13,647 nucleotides of DNA. Source: Helicobacter sp. (lineage in GTDB: Bacteria; Campylobacterota; Campylobacteria; Campylobacterales; Helicobacteraceae). The translations under genes and the position numbers were made by a program. The notes below the pieces were generated by a model. That model saw nothing but the letters and a program-made list of their open reading frames with translations, was not told where the DNA came from and ran no database searches. Of this stretch, positions 6,641-12,575 are shown piece after piece; position 1 is the stretch's first letter; every line of letters begins with the position of its first letter. The DNA is taken from the NCBI RefSeq assembly GCF_022511165.1, contig NZ_JAFLSB010000038.1:1-13647 (forward strand), read 5' to 3'.

Positions 6641-7685
6641 TTTTTGCTCCAAAATGAATACGTGGGTCGATAAAATAATACAACACATCAGTGATAATGC
6701 CTAGCACAAGGGCAATAAAAGTAAAAATATAGAGCGTGCCAAAAATCACAGGATAATCACGATTAACCACACTCTCATAGCCTAAAAGCCCCAAGCCATC
6801 AAGACTAAAAATAATCTCAATCAGCAAACTCCCACTAAAAAATGCTCCAATAAAGACAGCCGGAAATCCACTGATGATTAAAAGCATTGCGTTGCGAAAA
6901 ATATGCCTATATAAAATATGATTTTCACTCCCCCCTTTAGCCCTTGCACATATCACATAGCTTTTGTGAATCTCCTCTAAAAAGCAGTTTTTGCTAAGCA
7001 TAGACAAAGTCGCAAATCCCCCAATAGAAATGCACAACACAGGCAAAAATAAATGCCATAAATAATCTTTTATTTTTCCCCACAAGCTTAAAAATGCAAA
7101 ATCCTCACTCACTAGTCCTCGCAGAGGAAAAAGCTCAAAATAGCTCCCTCCACAAAAAAGCACAATAGCCATTACGCCAAACATAAAAGCCGGTATGGCA
7201 TTAAGCACGATAATAATTACACTACTTATCACATCAAAGCGCGAGCCATTATACAAGGCTTTTGCGATGCCTAGAGGAATAGAGATAAGATAAATAATAA
7301 GTGTGCTAAAAACACCAAGTGAAATAGATACGGGCAATTTTTGGGCAATGAGGGAAAGCACACTCTGTTTTGCATAAAAACTCTCTCCAAACTCAAAATG
7401 AGCAAAATTCCATAGCATCTGCACATATCGCTCACCCAAACTCTTATCAAAACCATAAAGTTTTTTAATCTCTTCAATAAGTTCAGAATCTAGCCCAACC
7501 GAGCCTTTATAGAGACTATTTTGTCCTGCTACTGCCTCGCCTCCGCGCCCCTCATTTTCAATTTTTGCAATCGTGCGCTCAACAGGTCCCCCCGGGGAAA
7601 GCTGCATAAGCAAAAAATTAATACTTATCACGCCTATGAGCGTAGGGATAATGAGAAAGGAGCGTTTAAGAATATAGCCTAGCAT
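6633..7685 (-). CDS. yejB: Peptide ABC transporter permease YejB
   Basis: This 350-aa inner-membrane permease of the DppB/OppB family pairs with YejE to form the peptide channel. It starts MLGYILKRSFLIIPTLIGV, with the first membrane helix at about residues 9-28, then the family motif QLSPGGPVE. A periplasmic segment with GLDSELIEEIKKLYGFDKSL and FGESF follows, as is usual in YejB. More helices come next, with the cytoplasmic loop SYVICARAKGGSENHILYRH (an EAA-type motif, degenerate) near residues 241-260, then LLIEIIFSLDGLGLLGYESV and a C-terminal FIDPRIHFG. The ATG follows GAGGTTTA. It is the first gene of the yejB-yejE-yejF-magIII unit. No yejA binding-protein gene precedes it. The upstream gap of 116 bp separates it from the YbdD gene. 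Confidence 0.92.
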   Translation of the reverse strand: MLGYILKRSFLIIPTLIGVISINFLLMQLSPGGPVERTIAKIENEGRGGEAVAGQNSLYKGSVGLDSELIEEIKKLYGFDKSLGERYVQMLWNFAHFEFGESFYAKQSVLSLIAQKLPVSISLGVFSTLIIYLISIPLGIAKALYNGSRFDVISSVIIIVLNAIPAFMFGVMAIVLFCGGSYFELFPLRGLVSEDFAFLSLWGKIKDYLWHLFLPVLCISIGGFATLSMLSKNCFLEEIHKSYVICARAKGGSENHILYRHIFRNAMLLIISGFPAVFIGAFFSGSLLIEIIFSLDGLGLLGYESVVNRDYPVIFGTLYIFTFIALVLGIITDVLYYFIDPRIHFGAKNV

Positions 7686-7704
7686 TAAACCTCTTGTATT
7701 GAAT

Positions 7705-7714
7705 ATACGCGTAT
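7705..7714. promoter_or_regulatory. Perfect 10-bp palindrome upstream of yejB
   Basis: ATACGCGTAT lies 20 bp upstream of the yejB start, flanked by two copies of GAATATA (7701-7707 and 7719-7725). It could be a repressor site in the leader or promoter of the yej unit. I see no confident -10 in the 7686-7801 gap. The function is a guess. Confidence 0.25.
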
Positions 7715-7801
7715 GTGTGAATATATGTGCTTTGGTGCTTTTTTATTACCTCTGCCTTAAATAGCATTTTAAAAATCTTATTAGGATAATAAAGCTAGAT
7801 T

Positions 7802-8035
7802 CTAGCAGCATTTTGCTCTTCCTGCACCATATTTTGCTTTTAAGGCATCGGCAAAAAATTCTTTTTGCGTTTTAGGAATCCTATCGGGGTGATAGATTCT
7901 CATATGCTCAATATATTTATCGTAGCTTGGCATACCCACAAGTAGATGAAAAAACCTATCACTGCGCCGATAGAGAGCTTTTAATCTCCGCCACCAAAGC
8001 TTGCGCGAAAAACTCATTTTACTCTTTTGTTTCAT
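7802..8035 (-). CDS. YbdD/YjiX family small protein (CstA partner)
   Basis: This 77-aa protein belongs to the YbdD/YjiX family (formerly DUF466), small basic proteins normally encoded directly next to cstA or btsT transporters. Family features visible are VGMPSYDKYIEHMRIYHPD (about residues 33-51), the KEFF motif and the C-terminal Lys/Arg-Cys-Cys ending. The N-terminus is unusually basic (KLWWRRLKALYRR). Two starts are possible: Met1 at 8035, with a distant AAAGG, and Met7 at 8017, which gives a length closer to E. coli YbdD. Here it is not adjacent to cstA: two outer-membrane genes, a terminator and a promoter lie between. The molecular role of the family is not settled. Influence on the CstA transporter is inferred from conserved neighbourhood in other bacteria. 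Confidence 0.88.
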   Translation of the reverse strand: MKQKSKMSFSRKLWWRRLKALYRRSDRFFHLLVGMPSYDKYIEHMRIYHPDRIPKTQKEFFADALKAKYGAGRAKCC

Positions 8036-8065
8036 AATAGGCGTGCCTTTTATAGAATCTAAGAC

Positions 8066-8078
8066 ACGATAATATCGT
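8066..8078. promoter_or_regulatory. Short inverted repeat upstream of the YbdD gene
   Basis: ACGAT and ATCGT flank AAT in the 54-bp gap between the outer-membrane gene and the YbdD gene. No T-run follows on the minus strand, so it is not a good terminator. An operator is possible. TATAAA (8054-8049, minus strand) just downstream could be a -10 for the YbdD gene if Met7 is the start. Confidence 0.25.
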
Positions 8079-8089
8079 ATTTATTTTAA

Positions 8090-8956
8090 TTAAAAGCCAA
8101 AGCTATATTGAATAAAAAGGCGATGTGTATTGTTTTTAGGCTCATATAGATTTACAACATTGCTTGGATTATAAATGCTTGTCGTTCTTACTCTATCTGA
8201 ATCTCCTATATTCCAATATTCATAGATAAGCCTCACAGAACGCCACTGCTGTGATTTTGTAAAAAAATTTGCCCCAATAAAAGCTACAAAAGAAAATCCT
8301 TCTTTTTGCATAACCCTCAAATCATCTGTAACACCATATTTAGTTGCTTTGGAGAGATGATTACCAAAGATGAGATAACGATATCCGCCACCATAAGTAA
8401 AGGCAATTTTTGGATTGATAAGCACCTCTCCTTCAAGCTCCAAAGGCACATACAAATAACCTTGAATCCTATCCATTACCATAAATTCAGTGCGATTAAG
8501 ATAATAGCCTAGCCCAGTTTGTAAATAAAGTGTTGCTCTCTCTAAAGAGCCTAAGAGATTATATCCGCCTTTTAGCTCTACATCTCCAGCGATTGAGCCA
8601 ATAAGAGAGTTTAAAGATTCTCCGTTTCTATCAGGATTATCCACATCTAAAATACTTCCAGTGTAGCGCCCAAGAGCATAATTCACGCGCAAAGTCCCCT
8701 CAAGCTTCACTCCTGCTTGAGAAATTAGCCCCACTTGCCCCATAAGCCCAAACATAAGTGTATCCATAGACATTACTTCAGGTTCATTGTAGCGATAATA
8801 TCCACTATAAAAGCCAAGTGAGCGATATAAGCCACTTTTAATAAGCCCTGTTTGCCATTTTGATTGAGTATTTGATGTAAAATCTATATCAGCAGCGTTT
8901 AATGCGCAAGATATAGCAAAAATCACAAATATACGATATAAAATATGTGTTTTCAT
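8090..8956 (-). CDS. Outer-membrane beta-barrel protein, second tandem pair
   Basis: This 288-aa protein has a signal peptide (MKTHILYRIFVIFAISCALNA, cleavage near residue 21) and a Gly/Tyr-rich, strand-alternating body. It ends in RLFIQYSFGF, a classic beta-signal with terminal Phe. The middle (YLYVPLELEGEVLINPKIAF) aligns with AAYLPFELGGNIRVSPRLAF of the upstream neighbour, so the two are diverged tandem paralogs. The ATG follows AGGAGGG, which overlaps the neighbour's TAG stop after a 9-bp gap, so the pair is co-transcribed and coupled. It is the last outer-membrane gene before the YbdD gene. A specific substrate or adhesin role cannot be read from the sequence. Confidence 0.75.
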   Translation of the reverse strand: MKTHILYRIFVIFAISCALNAADIDFTSNTQSKWQTGLIKSGLYRSLGFYSGYYRYNEPEVMSMDTLMFGLMGQVGLISQAGVKLEGTLRVNYALGRYTGSILDVDNPDRNGESLNSLIGSIAGDVELKGGYNLLGSLERATLYLQTGLGYYLNRTEFMVMDRIQGYLYVPLELEGEVLINPKIAFTYGGGYRYLIFGNHLSKATKYGVTDDLRVMQKEGFSFVAFIGANFFTKSQQWRSVRLIYEYWNIGDSDRVRTTSIYNPSNVVNLYEPKNNTHRLFIQYSFGF

Positions 8957-8965
8957 TTTACCCTC

Positions 8966-9802
8966 CTAGAATCCAATGCCAAATCGTAAGCCCACATAGC
9001 TGATATATGAGCGAGGATAAGAGACAACAGAGCTTCCGGGTATATAGCCGGGGGTTATTGTCGCTCCATTAGGTGGAGTTGAAATGCTAATACTTGCACT
9101 TTGGGATTCTCCAAAAAACTGATATGAAGCTAAAATATTGGCGTAAAAATATACTTCTTGGCTCACATAATACCTACTCCCCAAGCTTAAGCGTAATCCA
9201 TAGCCCTTTTTGGCTGAAAGCTTGGTAGAATTTTTTCCATTATCATAAACTACTAGAATTTTTTGAGATAAGCCCACATCATAGGCTAAAAGATACTCAA
9301 AAGCAAGGCGAGGGCTTACCCTGATATTTCCTCCTAATTCAAAAGGCAAATAAGCGGCTTGGATTTCTCCAACACTTGGAATATTGACAGAGCCGGCTAC
9401 AAAATTTGTCGTTTTATAGCCAATAGCCATATATAAAGGCACATCGATACTTCGTCTTTTAAGGGCATAGCCCACACGATAACTTCCATCAGCGAGAATA
9501 TTTTCATTGCCTACAGGGGGTTGGCTTGTGAGATTCTCTGTGCCTTGAAGAGGAAAGTGTTTATTGATATTCCCCACACTCGCTCCAAGTAAAACATCTG
9601 CACCAATCAATATGCCATTTGTAAAAATATAATCAGCATTGAGATACAAAGCCGTATGCAATGAATCCATATGGCTTTCCCCCGCATTATGAGCAAGATG
9701 TGCGATATTTAGCCCAAGCTTCATATCCCCTCCGCTTTTTAGCTCATTTGCATTCGCAGCAAAGCAAATGCTACATAACATCACAAGTATAATACTTCTC
9801 AT
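8966..9802 (-). CDS. Outer-membrane beta-barrel protein, first of the second tandem pair
   Basis: This 278-aa protein starts with a clear signal peptide (MRSIILVMLCSICFAANA, cleavage near residue 18) and ends in YISYVGLRFGIGF, a beta-signal with terminal Phe. The body alternates hydrophobic and polar residues and has Gly/Tyr-rich strands separated by Asn/Ser/Pro-rich loops (for example the loops around residues 85-100 and 235-260), which are probably surface-exposed. The ATG follows GGAGGG at ideal spacing. It is the first gene after an extended -10 promoter, with a 34-bp AT palindrome farther upstream, so its expression may be set by that region. It is paralogous to the gene at 8090-8956. 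The exact family is unknown. Confidence 0.76.
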   Translation of the reverse strand: MRSIILVMLCSICFAANANELKSGGDMKLGLNIAHLAHNAGESHMDSLHTALYLNADYIFTNGILIGADVLLGASVGNINKHFPLQGTENLTSQPPVGNENILADGSYRVGYALKRRSIDVPLYMAIGYKTTNFVAGSVNIPSVGEIQAAYLPFELGGNIRVSPRLAFEYLLAYDVGLSQKILVVYDNGKNSTKLSAKKGYGLRLSLGSRYYVSQEVYFYANILASYQFFGESQSASISISTPPNGATITPGYIPGSSVVSYPRSYISYVGLRFGIGF

Positions 9803-9847
9803 AAGCCCTCCATAATAATATTAATGGCTATTTTTACTGAAAGCTTT

Positions 9848-9876
9848 AGTATAACATAAATTATAAAAAATGCAAA
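9848..9876 (-). promoter_or_regulatory. Extended -10 promoter of the outer-membrane protein pair
   Basis: On the minus strand TGTTATACT (9856-9848) is an extended -10 element, with TTTGCA (9876-9871) 17 bp upstream as a 4-of-6 match to the -35 consensus. Transcription should start near 9841, giving a leader of about 38 nt with GGAGGG before the start at 9802. The flanking DNA is very AT-rich, as usual for Helicobacter housekeeping promoters. Confidence 0.65.
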
Positions 9877-9898
9877 TAAAACTTAAATATTTTTATAA

Positions 9899-9932
9899 TT
9901 TTTTAATATATATATATATATATATTAAAAAA
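9899..9932. repeat. 34-bp AT-only perfect palindrome containing an (AT)10 repeat
   Basis: Ten AT units (9906-9925) are flanked by TTTTTTA on the left and TAAAAAA on the right, so the whole 34 bp is self-complementary. It sits about 58-91 bp upstream of the predicted start point of the outer-membrane pair and downstream of the cstA terminator. A dinucleotide tract of this length can change by slippage, and the palindrome can extrude as a cruciform. Confidence 0.9.
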
Positions 9933-9952
9933 AAGTAAAATAATTTTTACTT
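9933..9952 (-). terminator. Possible weak second terminator after cstA
   Basis: AAGTAAAA and TTTTACTT form an 8-bp stem with a 4-nt loop. On the minus strand the hairpin runs into eight T residues (9934-9927). The stem has only one G-C pair, so on its own it would be weak. It may back up the strong terminator upstream. Confidence 0.35.
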
Positions 9953-10033
9953 AATTGATATAAATAAGCAAAAGCACTTTGTAAAATGAAATAAGAATAA
10001 GCCTTAAAGAGGGAAAATAGAGCAAAATACAAA

Positions 10034-10063
10034 CAATCTCTATGCCAAAAAGCATAGAGATTG
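10034..10063 (-). terminator. Rho-independent terminator of cstA
   Basis: CAATCTCTATGC and its exact complement GCATAGAGATTG form a 12-bp stem with a 6-nt loop, 20 bp past the cstA stop. On the minus strand TTTGTATTTT follows directly. On the plus strand no T-run follows, so it serves cstA. Confidence 0.88.
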
Positions 10064-10082
10064 CAATATGGGTTTAACAAGA

Positions 10083-12254
10083 TTAATGGAATCCTGCCAT
10101 ACGATTTTCAAACTCACTTGCTTTACGATAAGGTGCTTCAGCAAGTGGAAGCGTATTTGTGCCTTTAATGCAGCGCAGACAGATTCTTATGCACTGAATA
10201 AGCACTAAACAAGTAACAACCATAAATAGCGCACAAAGTGCCGCATTGATGAGATTATTTGTTGCAATGGTTGAAAGTTTTCCTGCTTCATCGCTCAATT
10301 TTGCAATCATATCAGCATCTAAGCCTAAAGATTCTGCCTCTGCGACTTCTTGCAGTTTTGCTGCAGCTTTTGCGCTATTATTCTGCCAAAGAGCAATATG
10401 ACTGACTGCATCATGCACTTTCTCGCCATTTGCAGGAAGGAGTTTGCACACACCCGCATAGAGTGTAGTAGTAAGCACCCAAACAGCAGGGAGAATCACC
10501 ACCCACGCTCCTTTTGCTTTGCCCATTTTAAAAAGCACGGTAATACAAGTAAGCAATGCAATGCCCGCAAGCATTTGATTTGATACACCAAAAAGTGTCC
10601 AAAGTGATTTAACGCCACCTTGTGGGTCAGTAACACCTTGATAGAGGATATAGCCCCAACCGCTCACACAAATCAAAGTCGCTATTATGCCCCAAAACAT
10701 CGAATGAATATTGCCAATAGGCTTATACACATTGCCTAATATATCTTGCACCATAAAACGTCCTGTTCTTGTGCCTGCATCGACTGCGGTAAGAATAAAG
10801 AGGGCTTCAAACAAAATCGCAAAATGATACCAAAATGCCATAGAGCCTTGATTAAAAAGCGGCACTTGAGAAATAATAGTAGCTAGTCCAATCGCAAAAG
10901 TCGGCGCACCACCTGTTTTGCTCAAAACGCTATTTTCCCCAATATCCCTTGCCATACCCAAAATATCTTCAGGCGAAACAACAAAGCCCCAAGAGCTAAT
11001 AGTTTGTGCTGCGATCACTGCCGCTTCTGTCACATCTTTAATACCGGCTGTGCCAAGTCCTGCAGGTGCGACATTGATAGAAAAATACAAGCCCGGAGTG
11101 AGGGTTACTGCGGCAATAAGTGCCATAACCGCCACAGCAGATTCCATAATCATTGAGCCATAACCTACCATTCGCGCGTGAGATTCTCTCTCAAGCATTT
11201 TAGGCGTTGTTCCACTTGAGATAAGCGCGTGGAATCCGCTAATTGCCCCACAAGCAATAGTAATAAAAAGAAATGGAAAAAGCTCTCCGCTAAACACAGG
11301 TCCTGTGCCATCTACAAATTTTGTAACACTCTCAAAATGCACTTGAGGCATCACAATCAAAATTCCCCCTGCCATAAGCACAATAACACCAATTTTCAAA
11401 AATGTGCTTAAATAATCCCTAGGCGCAAGCAAAAACCATACAGGTAAAATAGCTGCGATAAAACCATATACAATCATCACATAAGTGAGCGCAACAGGAG
11501 TAAGTGTAAATATATCGCTTAAAGTGGGATTTTGCGCCACATCACGTCCAAAATAAAGGGCTAAAAGCAAAAGCACAAAACCTATAATACTTGCTTCACC
11601 AATCTTGCCCGGACGAATAAAGCGCATATGAAGCCCCATATATATGGCAATAGGAATCGTCATAGCAATCGTAAAAAGCCCCCAAGGAGATTCAGCCAAG
11701 GCATTTACAACTATGAGTGCCAAAACAGCAATAAGAAGCATCATAATGCCCAAGATTCCAACCATTGCGATAGCACCAATAGGCTTACCAAGCTCAAGCT
11801 TAATAATCTCTCCCAAAGACTTGCCATTTCTGCGCATAGAAACAAAAAGCATTGTAAAATCATGCACTGCCCCTGAAAGCACCACGCCTACAACAATCCA
11901 AATCATACCCGGCAAATACCCCATTTGAGCAGCTAGGATTGGTCCTACAAGAGGTCCAGCCCCTGCTATTGCTGCAAAGTGATGCCCAAAAAGCACAATT
12001 TTATTTGTTGGCACAAAATCGTGTCCATCATTATTCACTATTGCAGGAGTAGCGCGATTATTATCAAGCCCTAGCACCTTATATGCAATATACTTTGAGT
12101 AAAAACGATAGCCTATTGCATAAATACACACTGCTGCTACCACTATCCATACAGCAGAAATACTCTCTCCTGTATGCAATGCTAAAACACCAAAACACCA
12201 CGCACCTAGCAAGGACACAACTGCCCACAATGCTATGCTTAAAATCTTATTCAC
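10083..12254 (-). CDS. cstA: Carbon starvation protein A (peptide/pyruvate transporter)
   Basis: This 723-aa inner-membrane protein is CstA, a multi-helix transporter. Family members import peptides (as in Campylobacter) or pyruvate (as in E. coli) and are induced when carbon runs short. The family core FGHHFAAIAGAGPLVGP spans residues 89-105 and is followed by GAVHDF (128-133), SGFHALISSGTTPKML and many hydrophobic helices. A hydrophilic, Ala/Glu-rich loop at about residues 620-665 precedes the last membrane segment. The start is GTG at 12254-12252, supported by AAGGAG five bases upstream. An ATG five bases earlier is out of frame and stops after two codons. Its usual small partner, YbdD, is 2 kb away beyond a terminator. 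It is divergent from trpCF. Length is slightly above E. coli CstA (about 700 aa). Which substrate it carries here is inferred. Confidence 0.95.
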   Translation of the reverse strand: MNKILSIALWAVVSLLGAWCFGVLALHTGESISAVWIVVAAVCIYAIGYRFYSKYIAYKVLGLDNNRATPAIVNNDGHDFVPTNKIVLFGHHFAAIAGAGPLVGPILAAQMGYLPGMIWIVVGVVLSGAVHDFTMLFVSMRRNGKSLGEIIKLELGKPIGAIAMVGILGIMMLLIAVLALIVVNALAESPWGLFTIAMTIPIAIYMGLHMRFIRPGKIGEASIIGFVLLLLALYFGRDVAQNPTLSDIFTLTPVALTYVMIVYGFIAAILPVWFLLAPRDYLSTFLKIGVIVLMAGGILIVMPQVHFESVTKFVDGTGPVFSGELFPFLFITIACGAISGFHALISSGTTPKMLERESHARMVGYGSMIMESAVAVMALIAAVTLTPGLYFSINVAPAGLGTAGIKDVTEAAVIAAQTISSWGFVVSPEDILGMARDIGENSVLSKTGGAPTFAIGLATIISQVPLFNQGSMAFWYHFAILFEALFILTAVDAGTRTGRFMVQDILGNVYKPIGNIHSMFWGIIATLICVSGWGYILYQGVTDPQGGVKSLWTLFGVSNQMLAGIALLTCITVLFKMGKAKGAWVVILPAVWVLTTTLYAGVCKLLPANGEKVHDAVSHIALWQNNSAKAAAKLQEVAEAESLGLDADMIAKLSDEAGKLSTIATNNLINAALCALFMVVTCLVLIQCIRICLRCIKGTNTLPLAEAPYRKASEFENRMAGFH

Positions 12255-12439
12255 AACATCTCCTTCAAAAACTTAAATAAAATGCGCACAATCTTAAATT
12301 TTTAAAATTAACCTATGCTAACACCAAAGGAATTTCTCGCTTTGTGCTTAATTATGTTTTAGTTTTAGTAAACCAATAAATAATACAAAAGATAAAAGCC
12401 CACAAATACAACACTTATAAGCTTCATAACTTTAGTTTA

Positions 12440-12464
12440 ATACTTCACAATCTATACTTCACAA
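12440..12464 (+). repeat. Direct repeat ATACTTCACAA x2 in the trpCF promoter region
   Basis: Two identical 11-bp copies (12440-12450 and 12454-12464) are separated by TCT, a 14-bp period. The second copy overlaps the candidate -10 TATACT. The arrangement suits a tandem operator at a promoter. No regulator is known to me for it. Confidence 0.7.
12453..12458 (+). promoter_or_regulatory. Candidate -10 element for trpCF
   Basis: TATACT matches the -10 consensus in five of six positions. Transcription would start near 12465, putting a leader RNA of about 110 nt with the small Trp-containing frame ahead of trpCF. TATGAT at 12529-12534 is a competing -10 that would bypass the leader frame. The -35 region is weak for both. 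Confidence 0.4.
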
Positions 12465-12492
12465 CACTTACCTTCTCTCCAATTACCTTAAT

Positions 12493-12522
12493 ATGATAGA
12501 ATCTTGGCTCAAGCTATGGTAG
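12493..12522 (+). CDS. Putative tryptophan leader peptide (9 aa, two Trp codons)
   Basis: The frame ATG to TAG encodes M-I-E-S-W-L-K-L-W, with TGG at codon 5 and at codon 9, just before the stop. It lies 53 bp upstream of trpCF on the same strand. Trp is a rare residue, and two in nine codons ahead of a tryptophan-biosynthesis gene is what a trpL-type sensor looks like. A hairpin (12496-12529) covers almost the whole frame. Against it: no purine-rich Shine-Dalgarno is seen upstream (the stretch is pyrimidine-rich), and no terminator with a T-run follows. If translated, ribosome stalling at either Trp codon would open the hairpin and could change transcription or translation of trpCF. No alternative in-frame start exists back to the stop at 12433. 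Confidence 0.5.
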   Translation: MIESWLKLW

Positions 12523-12529
12523 ATTCTGT
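12496..12529 (+). promoter_or_regulatory. Imperfect hairpin spanning the trp leader frame
   Basis: AGAATCT (12498-12504) pairs with AGATTCT (12521-12527), extended outward by one U-G and one A-U pair. An inner stem of four pairs (12505-12508 with 12513-12516) closes a UCAA loop after a 4-nt bulge. Both Trp codons fall inside it. The arms are copies of a word that is frequent across this window, so part of the pairing may be accidental. Confidence 0.45.
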
Positions 12530-12551
12530 ATGATACATTTCTATACACTAA

Positions 12552-12561
12552 GCATTAATGC
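12552..12561. promoter_or_regulatory. Perfect palindrome GCATTAATGC just before the trpCF ribosome site
   Basis: This 10-bp palindrome abuts AAGGAA (12562-12567), the trpCF Shine-Dalgarno. As RNA it can form only a tiny stem. As DNA it could be a binding site. Chance occurrence is plausible. Confidence 0.25.
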
Positions 12562-12575
12562 AAGGAATATAATTT

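Larger units (their letters stand above)
12255..12575. other. Divergent cstA/trpCF intergenic region (321 bp)
   Basis: This region should hold both promoters. The cstA side is AT-rich without a clear -10; TAAGAT at 12298-12293 (minus strand) is the best weak candidate. A CAAAG/CTTTG inverted repeat with a 10-nt loop (12325-12344) and two copies of ACAACACTTA (12408-12417, 12461-12470) could be regulatory. The trp side carries the direct repeat, promoter, leader frame and hairpin listed separately. No other gene is visible. Confidence 0.6.

Noticed and set aside
6641..6688. Upstream ATG extending YejE by 16 residues
   Set aside because: The extension lies within the end of yejB, is not YejE-like, and the ATG at 6640 has its own GGAG site.
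7580..7600. C6G4 run in yejB as a phase-variable tract
   Set aside because: The runs are too short for expected slippage and the frame codes normal YejB sequence.
9803..10082. AT-rich intergenic region as a replication origin
   Set aside because: No cluster of DnaA-box-like sequences is visible and no replication genes are nearby.
12257..12259. ATG upstream of cstA
   Set aside because: It is out of frame, stops after two codons, and touches the Shine-Dalgarno. The GTG at 12254 has correct spacing.
12568..12573. Perfect TATAAT just before trpCF
   Set aside because: It ends two bases before the start codon, so transcription would begin inside the gene and miss the ribosome site. The TrpC alignment supports the start at 12576.
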